DNA from: Nitrospirota bacterium
GTDB taxonomy: Bacteria > Nitrospirota > Nitrospiria > Nitrospirales > UBA8639
Length of the DNA stretch: 50,832 nucleotides
Reading direction: 5' to 3'
Assembly (NCBI GenBank): GCA_029865515.1
Contig: JAOUGQ010000002.1
Coordinates: 1-50,832 of the forward strand
The position numbers and the translations under genes were made by a program. Positions 21,273 through 30,960 of the stretch are shown piece by piece; position 1 is the stretch's first letter; every line of letters starts with the position of its first letter. Below the pieces are notes generated by a model that made no database searches, was not told the DNA's origin, and saw only the letters and a program-made list of their open reading frames with translations.

Positions 21273-24233
21273 TTAATTGGCCGTCAAGGATAATGGGCTC
21301 CGAACCGTTCCCTCTCCCGTGACCGGGCTGAGATTGGTCTCGGTTAAAAAGACTCTGTCCCCTGGCACCCTCCCCTCTTGAATTAAAAACTCTCGAATGC
21401 CTTGGGCCCGTTGTTGAGCCAGGAGACGAAGCTGCTCGTCTTCCACCTGGAGCCCTTCAAGTAACTTGGCTTGCATCTGTTCCAGGGTGGGAAGACCGAG
21501 AGCCTTCCCTTCGGAGGATGGAGCAGGGGTTTGGGGTTGAGTTCCAAACTTTTCGACATACAACTCTGAAAGCAACCGTCCTTCCTCCTCTGGATTTAGT
21601 TCAATCTGTTCTACAGGCACTCCCTGCATCGTAGAAGAGGAGCTCTGGACAAATTTTCGCTTTTGAAGTTGTTTCCGCAGTTGTCCTGCAGCCAACGCTT
21701 GACGATCCACCAGGGGATGGGCGGCTCCGGTAATTTCCAGTCGCAATGCAGGCCTATCCTCTAGAGCTTTAGCAAGCGCACGAAGTTTTTCCTGTTCAGC
21801 CGAAGGCAATTGGGCATTCCCTGCCGGAAAGGCAATGTACTGCAAATCTTCTCCGCTGCCACCAACCAATCCTCCGACTATGGCAAAAGGAGAGGTCACA
21901 ATTTTCGTCAGGAGATTCCCCAAGGCGTTCCAGATAACCCCTCCATAACTGAAATCCGGATCGTCCAAATTGCCTCGAACCGGTAAATCAATGTCAATTC
22001 GCCCATTTCGATCCTTCATCAAGGCCAGGGCAAGGGGTATCGGCAACGACGTGGCATCCGGACTTTCCACCTTTTCGCCCATCGTGAGTTGGTCGATCAA
22101 CACTTTATTTTCCCCGACCAACGTCTTTTCGGAAATTTTATACGCCAGATCCAAGGAGAGCTTCCCTTTATTGATCGTATACCCCGCATATTTTCCCGAA
22201 TAAGGAGACACCGTCGTGAGATCAAGATTTTTAAAGATAAAGGTCAAATCCGTATAGGCATCTTCACTCAGCGGATTGATTTGCCCTGCAATCTTAAATG
22301 GTGCGTATTGATCCACCGTACCTTCTAAGGCAACATCGGCTTTTGCCAGTTGGTCTGAAGATAGCCCTTTTATCGTGCCAGTCAGCCTCTCAATTTGGGT
22401 GACCACATGGGGAGTAATCGATACGTCCGCAAAACGAGCCAGGAGATTGGTGATGTTGACGGAACCTATTTTGACCGGAGTGATTGGCTTTCCAGAGGTA
22501 TCCGCCTCTGAGGATTTCCCGCCTGGTGAAGCCTCTTCTTGAGACAAGGATCCGGGTGGTGAAAACAACCTCTTGAGATTTGTTCCTCCATCAGCATCAA
22601 TCGAAAACACGACAGCCGGATTCACCAGTTCAATTTCCTGCAGATTCACTGCCGTGGGTTCAACCTGAAGATCCATCTGCTTCAGTCCCAACGTATCCCA
22701 CGTAAGAAAAGGGTTGGTCTGCGTAGGATCTTCAAGTGCTAAGCGTGATACTCCTAATCCTCCCTGAAAAGTCACCATAGGTTGAGCCTTGGCTCCCCTT
22801 AGAAATTTCGTCTTTCCTTGAAGGGTGAGCGCGCCGCTTCCGACATTAAATTGCACATACGGGAAGACGTAGGGTTGAAAGGGCTTGAGGGCAATATCGG
22901 TCAGCGACAAATCCAGCTCAACGATCAGAGGGTCAATCTCGAGAGTCCCCTTTAATTGGGCCTTCCCGGTTTGGTTAATCTGAAACGAGAGATCGACAGG
23001 AAGCGGCTTATCCATAGCCAAGGACAGATTAGAGGTATGGAAATGAAGCATTTCCAATAGCAGTTTCACGGGGTCTTCGGGTTGGCGATCCTCAAAATCA
23101 ATGGTGAAGTTGTCCAGTAAAATATCCTTCATGACCACGTTCCAAGAATCGGTTGGCGTGGAAGAAGGTTCGGAATCTTTATCAGCGTGACTTTCGGTAT
23201 TCACTGGTGAAAACAGCGTTTGATAATTCACCACGCCATCTTTCCCGACCCATCCGGTGAAACGGGCATCGCGAGACTGTATCGAAGGGATGCGAACGTC
23301 CTGTTTGGCCACATCAACCGAGACATCATGGACTTCAAACAGCGGAATCGTGATTACCGGTTCCGCCGCCCCTTTTTCCTGAATCTGTAAATCGTGAACC
23401 GTCAGAGTACCTCCATCGACCAGCACAGCCACCCCCTGATCGGTTGCGCCTAATCGATAATGCCCTTTCACGTTCAACCGTCCTTGAGGAATCTGAAATC
23501 GAACCCGATCCTGTACATAGGTCCACAGTCTGGGCAATTGGTAATCTTTAAAAACCAAGCTGCCCTCGGACTGAAACGGCTCCAGGGTCACCGTTCCTTG
23601 CCAGGTAATGTTCTCACCTGACCTTCGCTCAGCCGTGAGAGTATAGGAATTTGCCTGACCTTTTTGCGTACTAAAATGTTCCAGCGTGATATTAATGGGG
23701 ACGATGTCCGCGACAAACGGAGTCGGATGAGAGGTGTCCCGAAACTCCACCATCCCTTGTTGAATCGAGATCTGTTCGATCAGAACCGGCAGCAAGCCCT
23801 CCGAATCTTTAGAAGGACCTTCAGGAAAAGCGGGTACCGTTTCTTCGGCTTGAGGGTCAGGGGCCGGTTGCAACTCCGCCAAATTCAACGATCCGTCGGG
23901 ACGAACAATTACCAATCCATACGGAAGCCCCAACCGAATTTCGGCAAAGGTGTAGGCTCGTTTCACCAAGGAGGCGCCCAGTTCGAAATCGATGAACAGT
24001 TCACCAAACCCGAGTAACGGAGAGCCATCCTGCTCCTGAATATCAAACCCTTCCACCTGTAGCTTGAACAGAAAGGGATTAAAACTGGCACCTTTGATCA
24101 AAACGGGCTGACCCAGTTGCTCGGAAAGCGCAGGAGGGAGTTGGGTGGTAATGGCCCACGGCACTACCCAAAATCCTACCAGGGTATACAGGACTAACAG
24201 CCCCAGAACAGTGAAGAGAAAAATTTTGACCAT
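21273..24233 (-). CDS. DUF748 / AsmA-like envelope protein
   Basis: A 986 aa protein with one N-terminal membrane helix (about 3-28) and a very long periplasmic part made of repeated beta-strands, as in AsmA-like bridge proteins. The DUF748 block is clear at about 735-785: RNGRIDIDLPVRGNLDDPDF followed by GVIWNALGNLLTKIVTSPFA. The start PALSEQLGQPVLIKGASFNPF is the AsmA-type N-terminal motif. The last 200 residues are helical and charged. DUF748 and AsmA proteins are thought to support outer-membrane lipid or protein homeostasis; a precise role cannot be read. It is transcribed divergently from ffh with a 353-base gap between. Confidence 0.88.
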   Translation of the reverse strand: MVKIFLFTVLGLLVLYTLVGFWVVPWAITTQLPPALSEQLGQPVLIKGASFNPFLFKLQVEGFDIQEQDGSPLLGFGELFIDFELGASLVKRAYTFAEIRLGLPYGLVIVRPDGSLNLAELQPAPDPQAEETVPAFPEGPSKDSEGLLPVLIEQISIQQGMVEFRDTSHPTPFVADIVPINITLEHFSTQKGQANSYTLTAERRSGENITWQGTVTLEPFQSEGSLVFKDYQLPRLWTYVQDRVRFQIPQGRLNVKGHYRLGATDQGVAVLVDGGTLTVHDLQIQEKGAAEPVITIPLFEVHDVSVDVAKQDVRIPSIQSRDARFTGWVGKDGVVNYQTLFSPVNTESHADKDSEPSSTPTDSWNVVMKDILLDNFTIDFEDRQPEDPVKLLLEMLHFHTSNLSLAMDKPLPVDLSFQINQTGKAQLKGTLEIDPLIVELDLSLTDIALKPFQPYVFPYVQFNVGSGALTLQGKTKFLRGAKAQPMVTFQGGLGVSRLALEDPTQTNPFLTWDTLGLKQMDLQVEPTAVNLQEIELVNPAVVFSIDADGGTNLKRLFSPPGSLSQEEASPGGKSSEADTSGKPITPVKIGSVNITNLLARFADVSITPHVVTQIERLTGTIKGLSSDQLAKADVALEGTVDQYAPFKIAGQINPLSEDAYTDLTFIFKNLDLTTVSPYSGKYAGYTINKGKLSLDLAYKISEKTLVGENKVLIDQLTMGEKVESPDATSLPIPLALALMKDRNGRIDIDLPVRGNLDDPDFSYGGVIWNALGNLLTKIVTSPFAIVGGLVGGSGEDLQYIAFPAGNAQLPSAEQEKLRALAKALEDRPALRLEITGAAHPLVDRQALAAGQLRKQLQKRKFVQSSSSTMQGVPVEQIELNPEEEGRLLSELYVEKFGTQPQTPAPSSEGKALGLPTLEQMQAKLLEGLQVEDEQLRLLAQQRAQGIREFLIQEGRVPGDRVFLTETNLSPVTGEGTVRSPLSLTAN

Positions 24234-24586
24234 TTTTATCCTGCACAGGGAACGCAGAAGGGAATTTCCTAAAGTTAGTCCATGCCAAATAAATCAAATT
24301 TACCAGCTAGATGGTTGCTCCATGATAATAGTCTGATTCAATCAGAGCTAGTCTCATACGACGATTCGTCGGCGCCCACTTCCACCTGATATGACCTGAC
24401 TTAAAAAGCGCTGGGCTTTATGCTGGATAGCCTAATTGCAAAGGTCCTGAAAATACTGACTTTCAGCGTGATTGCCCCCACGGCTTTGACACCCGGAAGG
24501 GTTTTTCTGTCTTGACAGGCCTGTAGCCTGTTCACTATTGTCTTGAGTTTGTTTAAAATGGTGTAAATTCCATTGGACCGCTTTTC
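24234..24586. other. Divergent intergenic region between the DUF748 gene and ffh
   Basis: 353 bases without a credible gene. It carries the ffh promoter candidate at 24512-24541. No tRNA, riboswitch motif or long inverted repeat was recognised, and no clear promoter for the minus-strand gene was picked out by eye. Confidence 0.6.
24512..24541 (+). promoter_or_regulatory. sigma70-like promoter for the ffh-rpsP-trmD cluster
   Basis: A consensus -35 box TTGACA (24512-24517) and a TATTGT -10 box (24536-24541) are separated by 18 bases, about 45 bases before the ffh ATG at 24587. Seen in sequence; activity not tested. Confidence 0.5.
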
Positions 24587-25972
24587 ATGTTTACCACGCT
24601 GACAGAGAAAATCGAAAAAGTTTTCAAGCAGTTACGCGGCCAGGCCGTTCTAACTGAAGAGAACATTACCGACGCCTTGAAAGAGGTGCGTCTGGCTCTG
24701 CTGGAAGCCGACGTTAATTTTAAGATTGTTAAGGATTTTATTGATAAAGTTCGGGTGAAAGCCGTTGGGCAGGAAGTCCTGAAAAGTCTGACCCCCGCCC
24801 ATCAGGTCGTAAAAATCGTCTGGGAGGAGTTGCGAGACCTTCTAGGCCATGAACAAAGCTCCCTTCATCTCTCCTCCCAACCTCCCACCGTCATCATGAT
24901 GGTCGGATTGCAAGGTTCTGGAAAAACCACCACCACCGGCAAACTCGCCAATTATTTTAAATCTGAAGGCAAACGAGTCCTGCTAGTCGCTGCCGACCCT
25001 CGTCGCCCTGCCGCAGGAGATCAATTGGCGTCGTTAGGGACCGACCTGGATATTCAGGTTCATCGTGGAACAAACGAGGGACAACCCGGAGCCCAGGCCG
25101 TCCAAACCTGTCGGGATGGTGTAGCCCGTGGACGAGAACACGGGTATGACGTGGTGCTGCTTGATACCGGCGGACGATTGCATATCGACGAAGAATTGAT
25201 GCAGGAATTGGTCGATATCCAAACAGGAGTCCAGCCACAGGAAGTCTTATTGATCGCTGATTCTATGACCGGCCAGGAAGCCGTGGCTGTCGCTGAACGT
25301 TTTAATCAGACACTCGGTCTCACCGGCATCATTTTGACAAAAGTCGAGGGTGATGCCCGCGGTGGAGCAGTGTTGTCGATCCGGGCGGCGACAGGCAAAC
25401 CTATTAAATTCTTGGGCATCGGGGAAAAGCTGGATGCCTTAGAACCCTTTTATCCTGACCGGATGGCCTCCCGCATTTTGGGCATGGGCGATGTGCTGAC
25501 CCTGATTGAGAAAGCTCAGGAGAACTTTTCGCAAGAACAAGCCTTGGAATTGCAAAAAAAGGTTTCCAGTAATACCCTAACGTTGGAAGATTTTCGTGAT
25601 CAGATCAAACAGGTGAATAAATTGGGGTCGTTTGATCAGATTTTAGACATGCTCCCAGGAGGACAAAAAATTAAAACCATGATGGGCTCGGCTAGCGCTG
25701 GCAATGCCGCTGTGCCCGAAAAAGAAATGAAACGAGTTGTCGCCATTATCGATTCGATGACCCCGCGCGAAAGACGGGATCATACGATTCTCAACGGGAA
25801 TCGAAAAAAAAGGGTGGCAAAAGGAAGCGGAACTTCTGTTCCAGAGGTTAACCGGTTGATTAAGCAATTTTTGGATGCCCGACGGATGATGAAATCACTC
25901 GTCGGAGGGCAAATGGGAATGGGAAAAGGGAAAAAGCGACGAAAGCTGATCCGGGCGATTCATGCCCGGTAA
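24587..25972 (+). CDS. ffh: Ffh, signal recognition particle protein (SRP54)
   Basis: The GTPase subunit of SRP, which binds signal sequences of nascent membrane proteins through its Met-rich M domain and docks on FtsY. The 461 aa product shows the N domain (about 1-85), G1 GLQGSGKTTTTGKL (107-120), the DPRRPAAGDQL block, the DTGGR motif and the TKVEGDARGG block of the G domain, and an M domain from about 325 with RRDHTILNGNRKKRVAKGSG, the RNA-binding helix-turn-helix region. Length is normal. It heads a conserved translation and secretion gene cluster. No 4.5S RNA gene was recognised in the window. Confidence 0.97.
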   Translation: MFTTLTEKIEKVFKQLRGQAVLTEENITDALKEVRLALLEADVNFKIVKDFIDKVRVKAVGQEVLKSLTPAHQVVKIVWEELRDLLGHEQSSLHLSSQPPTVIMMVGLQGSGKTTTTGKLANYFKSEGKRVLLVAADPRRPAAGDQLASLGTDLDIQVHRGTNEGQPGAQAVQTCRDGVARGREHGYDVVLLDTGGRLHIDEELMQELVDIQTGVQPQEVLLIADSMTGQEAVAVAERFNQTLGLTGIILTKVEGDARGGAVLSIRAATGKPIKFLGIGEKLDALEPFYPDRMASRILGMGDVLTLIEKAQENFSQEQALELQKKVSSNTLTLEDFRDQIKQVNKLGSFDQILDMLPGGQKIKTMMGSASAGNAAVPEKEMKRVVAIIDSMTPRERRDHTILNGNRKKRVAKGSGTSVPEVNRLIKQFLDARRMMKSLVGGQMGMGKGKKRRKLIRAIHAR

Positions 25973-26028
25973 CAGTGAAACCCTCCTTTCATTCGTTCAT
26001 TCATGTTTAACTATAGAGGAGATTGCCA

Positions 26029-26307
26029 GTGGCAGTACATTTGAGACTCACACGAATGGGCCGGCATAAACGGCCGTTTTATCGAGTAGTGGCGACCGAT
26101 GCCCGTATGCCGAGGGATGGTCGGTTTCTTGAGGTGATCGGGACCTACGACCCTCTCAAGGAAAGTGACAAGGCTTCGTTTAAAGAAGATCGGGTGTTGG
26201 ATTGGCTTCAGAGAGGGGCTCAACCCACTGATTCGGTCCGTGGATTATTACGAAAAACCGGCATTCTTAAAGCCTTTCGCGAATCCAAGCAATCCGCAGG
26301 AAAATAA
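26029..26307 (+). CDS. rpsP: Ribosomal protein S16
   Basis: Small-subunit protein bS16, 92 aa. The family start AVHLRLTRMGRHKRPFYRVV is at the N-terminus, followed by GRFLEVIGTYDP and the DRVLDWLQRGAQPTDSVR block. The GTG at 26029 is chosen because AGAGGAG (26015-26021) sits 7 bases upstream and the protein then begins in the family manner. A TTG at 26023 would be too close to the ribosome site. It follows ffh and precedes rimM and trmD, the usual order. The KH-domain gene (khpA) often found between rpsP and rimM is absent. Confidence 0.96.
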   Translation: MAVHLRLTRMGRHKRPFYRVVATDARMPRDGRFLEVIGTYDPLKESDKASFKEDRVLDWLQRGAQPTDSVRGLLRKTGILKAFRESKQSAGK

Positions 26308-26376
26308 TCTCCTGTTGCTGCTGTAAGGGAACGTGAGAGATTTTGCTCTGCCTCATCCTGCAAGAAGGTGTGGGGG

Positions 26377-26940
26377 ATGCCGGGCATATTGGCCAACATG
26401 GGGATTCCTGAGCAAACGTGTTCGTCCATGGTGATTATTGGCCGAATTCTCAAACCATTCGGAGTTCGCGGTGAAGTCCGGGTTGAGTCGCTGACGGATG
26501 TTCCTGGACGGTTTGAAGGACTCCAGACCGTTTCCCTTGTTCTTCCAGATGGAGAGAAGGTGGAAACGATGGTGACTTCGGTTCGACAGATCAATCAGGG
26601 GGTTATTCTGGGATTTTCAGCGTTTTCGACGCCGGAAGCTGCTGCCCCGTACCGGGGAGCATGGATCCAGATTCCGGTGAGCCACAATCTTCCACGCGAC
26701 AAAGATACGTTTTATCAATTTGAACTCATCGGCCTCCAGGTGGAAGACTCAGATGGTCAAGTCATAGGAAATGTGGAAGAAGTGTTGGAATATCCCCAAC
26801 ATCATGTTCTTGTCATTCGAAACAAGGAACGGGAAGTAATGATCCCTGCAAGCAGGCGGACTATTGAAATAGTGGATTTAGACCGTAAGATCTTGCGGTT
26901 AACTTCGCGTGAATGGTGGGATATCACGTATGCGATGTGA
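26377..26940 (+). CDS. rimM: RimM, 16S rRNA processing protein
   Basis: Binds S19 and helps late 30S maturation. About 187 aa from ATG 26377. The N-terminal beta-barrel begins with the family block IIGRILKPFGVRGEVRVESL, and the C-terminal PRC barrel includes YQFELIGLQVEDSDG and VLEYPQHHVLVI. The start is uncertain: a GTG at 26368 and ATGs at 26398 and 26428 are all in frame. 26377 is preferred because AAGAAGG lies 8-9 bases upstream, although the first 18 residues are not conserved. The 3' end overlaps trmD by 11 bases. Confidence 0.92.
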   Translation: MPGILANMGIPEQTCSSMVIIGRILKPFGVRGEVRVESLTDVPGRFEGLQTVSLVLPDGEKVETMVTSVRQINQGVILGFSAFSTPEAAAPYRGAWIQIPVSHNLPRDKDTFYQFELIGLQVEDSDGQVIGNVEEVLEYPQHHVLVIRNKEREVMIPASRRTIEIVDLDRKILRLTSREWWDITYAM

Positions 26941-27694
26941 CGTCCTGACACTGTTCCCTGAACTGATTCACTCTGTGGGCTCACAGAGCATAATGAAGCG
27001 CGCCCAGGATAAAGGCCTCCTGACGCTTCACGTCCATAACCTTCGAGACCACACAGATGATCCTCATCGAACCGCCGACGACACGCCCTATGGAGGCGGC
27101 GGGGGAATGGTCATGAAGGCCGGGCCGATTTTTCGAGCCATTGATAGCCTCGAACAAGACCTGGGTGAAATACGGATGATCATCCCCTCTCCACAGGGCA
27201 TTAGATTTTCTCATGGCCTGGCTCGTGACCTCAGCCAGGAGACTCGCCCTGTCGTGTTCATTTGTGGACACTATGAAGGGATCGACGAACGCGTCAGAAC
27301 CCATTTGCCGGTTGAAGAAATTTCCCTTGGGGATTATGTGCTGACAGGCGGTGAATTGCCGGCACTCGTGATGATTGATGCGGCCATGCGTCTCATTCCT
27401 GGAGTGTTGGGTGACCCACATTCCGCTCAACAGGAATCGTTTGTGGAATCCTTATTGGATTTTCCTCATTTCACCAAACCCTTTGAAATTCGAGGAATGT
27501 CCGTTCCCGACATTCTCATATCCGGGAACCATGAGGCGGTTCGCCGTTGGCGTCGAAAAGAATCGTTACGCCAGACTCTGCTGAAACGCCCGGACCTGTT
27601 AGATCGCCATACCTGGAGCAGTGAAGATCGTCAGTTATTGGAAGAAATTGAACAAAACTATACCTCGACGTCCGGTAGTACGACGAGACCTTGA
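26930..27694 (+). CDS. trmD: TrmD, tRNA (guanine37-N1)-methyltransferase
   Basis: Methylates G37 next to the anticodon to prevent frameshifting, using SAM bound in a trefoil knot. The 254 aa protein starts MRCDVLTLFPELI, has YGGGGGMVMKAGPI (about 57-70), and the knot region ISLGDYVLTGGELPAL (about 131-146), all diagnostic for TrmD. The ATG at 26930 lies inside the end of rimM, preceded by a GGTGGGA ribosome site; an upstream GTG at 26909 would add seven residues. A Lys/Arg-rich C-terminal block RRWRRKESLRQTLLKRPDLL is normal. Confidence 0.97.
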   Translation: MRCDVLTLFPELIHSVGSQSIMKRAQDKGLLTLHVHNLRDHTDDPHRTADDTPYGGGGGMVMKAGPIFRAIDSLEQDLGEIRMIIPSPQGIRFSHGLARDLSQETRPVVFICGHYEGIDERVRTHLPVEEISLGDYVLTGGELPALVMIDAAMRLIPGVLGDPHSAQQESFVESLLDFPHFTKPFEIRGMSVPDILISGNHEAVRRWRRKESLRQTLLKRPDLLDRHTWSSEDRQLLEEIEQNYTSTSGSTTRP

Positions 27695-27709
27695 AGGAGG
27701 GAGACTCTC

Positions 27710-28171
27710 ATGAATCAGTTGGAGCGTTTAGAACAATCGTTGGCACAAGGAACCGTGCCGTTTTTTGAAATTGGTGACACCGTGAGAGTCAAAGTGCGCG
27801 TCGTCGAAGAACGACAATACGGGAAAAAGAAAGAAGAAGCGAAGGAACGGATTCAGGTATTTGAAGGCCTGGTCATCGCACGCAAAGGCCGCAAAGTTGC
27901 CGAAAATTTTACCGTTCGTAAAATTTCCTTTGGCGTGGGGGTCGAACGGATTTTTCCGCTTCATTCACCAAATCTTGCAGGCATCGAAGTCGTGAGAAAA
28001 GGGCAAGTACGACGCGCAAAGCTGTATTACCTTCGAGACAAAAAAGGCAAAGCCGCTAAAATTTCAGAACGAGAGTTTTCGCGAGTGGCCAAAACCGGCA
28101 AAAAGGCAGGGGCTACGGCTATTGAAGTTCCCTCTTCCGGTGAATCAGAAAACCCAGAAGAATCCGAATAA
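27710..28171 (+). CDS. rplS: Ribosomal protein L19 with C-terminal extension
   Basis: Large-subunit protein bL19 at the 30S-50S interface. The core (about 1-120) shows [49 protein letters not shown] and [18 protein letters not shown], which covers the whole usual protein. A further tail of about 30 residues ends [11 protein letters not shown] and is acidic and probably disordered, so at 153 aa it is longer than the usual 115-120. A strong ribosome site GAAGGAGGG precedes the ATG, 15 bases after trmD. The tail reading overlaps nothing else of note. Confidence 0.97.
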   Translation: MNQLERLEQSLAQGTVPFFEIGDTVRVKVRVVEERQYGKKKEEAKERIQVFEGLVIARKGRKVAENFTVRKISFGVGVERIFPLHSPNLAGIEVVRKGQVRRAKLYYLRDKKGKAAKISEREFSRVAKTGKKAGATAIEVPSSGESENPEESE

Positions 28172-28244
28172 GGCAGGCAGAAGGCACGAGAAAGGTCTCA
28201 CCTTCCCCTGCATTCAGACTCTCCCTCATTTTCAAGCAAAGGGT

Positions 28245-28856
28245 ATGGGTCCTACAGACTTTTTTGAACAAGCGGCCCGAGCCCGTGGATTTCAGCGAAT
28301 TGGCGGGCTGGATGAAGCTGGCCGCGGCCCGTTGGCCGGGCCGGTGGTCGCAGCAATTGTGATCCTTCCCCGCCATTGGTCACCCGACCTTCTCGACGAT
28401 TCCAAGCTCCTGTCCGAACAACAACGCCAAACGTTGTATGAGGCTATTACCACCAGGGCTTTTGCGTGGGCCATTGGGGAGGCCTCAGAGCAGGAAATTG
28501 ACGAACTGAATATCCTGGGTGCCACACGATTAGCCGGTTGCCGCGCCATTGCACAGCTTCCCATCCCACCGGATTATCTCCTTCTTGATGCCCTAGACCT
28601 CCCTACCGTTTCCGTCCCTCAACGACCGATCATCAAAGGCGACCAACTCTCCCTGTCTATTGCTGCCGCATCCATCCTGGCCAAGGTGTCACGAGATCGT
28701 ATAATGAACACCTATCACGAGCGCTTTCCTCAGTATCAGTTTCATCTCCATAAGGGCTATCCCACACAGGAGCACCTCAGACGGTTACACCAGTTCGGGC
28801 CTTGTCCTGGCCATCGACGAAGTTTTCGGCCTGTGCAGGCCTGCCTGGATGCATGA
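28245..28856 (+). CDS. rnhB: Ribonuclease HII
   Basis: Degrades the RNA strand of RNA-DNA hybrids and starts removal of misincorporated ribonucleotides. The 203 aa enzyme has the active-site start IGGLDEAGRGPLAGPV (Asp-Glu), the LLLDAL acidic strand, GDQLSLSIAAASILAKVSRD (split as SIAAASILAKVSRDR) and the C-terminal HKGYPTQEHLRRLHQFGPCP block of RNase HII. The ATG at 28245 is chosen as the nearest start to the conserved domain; the open frame extends upstream to 28122 into rplS. Its stop overlaps yraN by 4 bases (ATGA). Confidence 0.94.
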   Translation: MGPTDFFEQAARARGFQRIGGLDEAGRGPLAGPVVAAIVILPRHWSPDLLDDSKLLSEQQRQTLYEAITTRAFAWAIGEASEQEIDELNILGATRLAGCRAIAQLPIPPDYLLLDALDLPTVSVPQRPIIKGDQLSLSIAAASILAKVSRDRIMNTYHERFPQYQFHLHKGYPTQEHLRRLHQFGPCPGHRRSFRPVQACLDA

Positions 28857-29251
28857 TCGTTTGTATGACCTCTCCTTCTCAACATTTTGGTCGATCGGCA
28901 GAAATATTGGCTGAACAATGGCTCCAGAAAAAAGGTTATCGGATTCTCGAGCGAAACCTGCACATAGCTGGCGGAGAATTAGATCTCATTGCGCAACACC
29001 ACGACACGTTGGTGTTTATCGAAGTCAAAGGCCGACGAACCAATCAATTCGGCGGTGCCCCTTATGCCATCGATGACCGTAAAAAACGCCAAATCATTAA
29101 ATTAGCGTCGTATTATCTTTCCCAACACGGCCTCAGCAACCAACTTTGCCGGTTTGATGTCATTCTGATCACCGGAACTGATCAGGACTCTCCAAAATTA
29201 ACTCACCTGGAACAGGCTTTTGAGGTTTCCAGCTCCGACTGGCAATGGTAG
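28853..29251 (+). CDS. YraN family protein (UPF0102)
   Basis: A 132 aa protein with a PD-(D/E)xK nuclease-like fold: GRSAEILAEQWLQKKGYRIL, then the putative active site GGELDLIAQHHDTLVFIEVKGR (Asp and ExK), then DDRKKRQIIKLASYYL. YraN is usually next to rnhB, as here. The start ATG at 28853 overlaps the rnhB stop; an ATG at 28865 is also possible and closer to the conserved part. It is the last gene of the translation cluster; about 145 bases follow before ftsE. Function is uncertain, possibly DNA processing. Confidence 0.93.
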   Translation: MIVCMTSPSQHFGRSAEILAEQWLQKKGYRILERNLHIAGGELDLIAQHHDTLVFIEVKGRRTNQFGGAPYAIDDRKKRQIIKLASYYLSQHGLSNQLCRFDVILITGTDQDSPKLTHLEQAFEVSSSDWQW

Positions 29252-29395
29252 ATTAAACAGATATGCCTCAGCATGAGGTCAAATTTCTAATTTTTGACGA
29301 TCGCCGTCTCTTCACTGTAAACAGCACCAAGAGAAAAGGCAGGATACTTCCCTTTCCCGAGAGTAGGGATTTCAGGGCCCGAGCAATCAGATAAC

Positions 29396-30064
29396 ATGAT
29401 TCAATTATTTCACGTCACGAAATACTATGATGGCTGCCTTGCGCTCTCAGATATTTCCCTGCGAATTGAAAAAGGCGAATGCGTCTTACTCACAGGCCCA
29501 AGCGGGGCCGGCAAGACCACCTTGCTCAAACTTATTTTTGGAGCAGAACACCCCGACGAGGGTCAAATTCTCGTCCAAAACCGTAACATCGCCCGTCTCA
29601 GTCGATCCGATATCCCGTATCATCGTCGAACCATGGGATACGTTCTTCAGGATTTCAAGCTGCTTCCACAGCGGACTGTCTTCGAAAATGTCGCCCTTCC
29701 ACTGATTATCCGGGGTCTATCATCATTCGAATCACGGCGAAAAGTCACGGAAGCCCTTCGGGCGGTCGGAATGGAACATAAACTCAGCACCATCGCCTCT
29801 GTGCTGTCCGCCGGTGAACAGCAACGGGTCTGTATCGCCCGTGCCATTGTCAACAATCCGATCATCCTTCTGGCAGACGAACCAACAGGAAATTTAGACC
29901 CACAGCTCACCACCGAAATCGCGGCATTATTTAAAGCTATCAATACCCGTGGGACCACTGTCATGATGGCAACACACAACCAACAAGTGGTCGAGCAATT
30001 GAATGGGAGAATTCTTCGCCTGGATTGTGGGCATCTTTTGTCCGATCAGGGAGCCTATACATGA
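29396..30064 (+). CDS. ftsE: FtsE, cell-division ABC ATPase
   Basis: ATPase of the FtsEX complex that links the divisome to peptidoglycan hydrolase activation. The 222 aa protein has Walker A GPSGAGKTT (about 37-45), the Q-loop YVLQDFKLLPQRTVFENV that is characteristic of FtsE, Walker [12 protein letters not shown] and a switch His (MATHN). The ABC signature reads LSAGEQQR rather than LSGGEQQR, a mild variant. It overlaps ftsX by 4 bases. The downstream order ftsX-envC-ctpA suggests a four-gene division operon. Confidence 0.95.
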   Translation: MIQLFHVTKYYDGCLALSDISLRIEKGECVLLTGPSGAGKTTLLKLIFGAEHPDEGQILVQNRNIARLSRSDIPYHRRTMGYVLQDFKLLPQRTVFENVALPLIIRGLSSFESRRKVTEALRAVGMEHKLSTIASVLSAGEQQRVCIARAIVNNPIILLADEPTGNLDPQLTTEIAALFKAINTRGTTVMMATHNQQVVEQLNGRILRLDCGHLLSDQGAYT

Positions 30065-30960
30065 AACGGGTCTGGTATTTTATCCGGGAAGCCTATACCA
30101 GCCTCCGGACCCATCAAGCCAGCACGCTGATTGGCATTGTCACGACCGCGTTCACCCTGACGAGTTTTGGAATCTTTCTCCTCCTGTACCATAATGTGCA
30201 TAATATTCTTGGACGGGTACAACACAACATACAAATCATCGTGTACCCGAAGGATAATCTCGAATCTGGCAAGCTTCAAGATCTGCAACAAGCCATCAAA
30301 GCCGATCCCACAGTGGATTCTTTGACCTTTATCTCCAAGCAGGACGCATTAACGGAATTCAAACGTCAATTTCCCGAGGAAGTGTACCTCTTGGAAGGCC
30401 TTGGCGAGAGCCCCTTTCCCGCATCACTCGTGTTAACCATGGCCGCGAAGACTCCGACCACGGACATGATTTCCAAGCTGGTCAATCGCCTGCAGCAAAA
30501 CCCAGATATCGAGCGAGTCCGGTATAATAGGGATTGGATTGAGCGCCTGACCCTCCTCATCGCCTATATGGAGTTAGGCGCCCTGATGGTAGGAAGCATT
30601 TTGGCCTTAGCATCCGTCACCATTATTGCGAATACCGTGCAACTCGCGTTTCATACCAGACAACAAGAAATTGAAATCTTACGGTTAATCGGGGCGACCA
30701 GTCTGTTCATCAGTATTCCCTATCTCATTGAAGGGGCCATACTTGGAGCCGCGGGAGGGGGCGTAGCCTTGGGGTTCTTACGCGGCGGATTTGAACTCTT
30801 CACACACAAAACCCAAGGATTGAATGTGTTTGGAGGATTTTCCTCTGTTTTTGAGTTTTTCCCTCTTCCCCTTTCACTCCTTCTGATAGCAGGAGGCATT
30901 CTGTTGGGGTGCCTGGGGACACTGACCACCATCTATAGTTCCATGCGATTTCGCCTATGA
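30061..30960 (+). CDS. ftsX: FtsX, cell-division ABC permease
   Basis: Membrane partner of FtsE, 299 aa. It has four helices: one at about 22-45 followed by a periplasmic domain (about 50-165, with QHNIQIIVYPKDN), then three helices in the C-terminal half around EIEILRLIGATSLFI and IPYLIEGAILGAAGG. The ATG at 30061 overlaps the ftsE stop; the same frame opens earlier at 30025 inside ftsE and is not used. The periplasmic domain of FtsX recruits EnvC-type activators, and the next gene is one. The stop overlaps the envC start by 4 bases. Confidence 0.95.
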   Translation: MKRVWYFIREAYTSLRTHQASTLIGIVTTAFTLTSFGIFLLLYHNVHNILGRVQHNIQIIVYPKDNLESGKLQDLQQAIKADPTVDSLTFISKQDALTEFKRQFPEEVYLLEGLGESPFPASLVLTMAAKTPTTDMISKLVNRLQQNPDIERVRYNRDWIERLTLLIAYMELGALMVGSILALASVTIIANTVQLAFHTRQQEIEILRLIGATSLFISIPYLIEGAILGAAGGGVALGFLRGGFELFTHKTQGLNVFGGFSSVFEFFPLPLSLLLIAGGILLGCLGTLTTIYSSMRFRL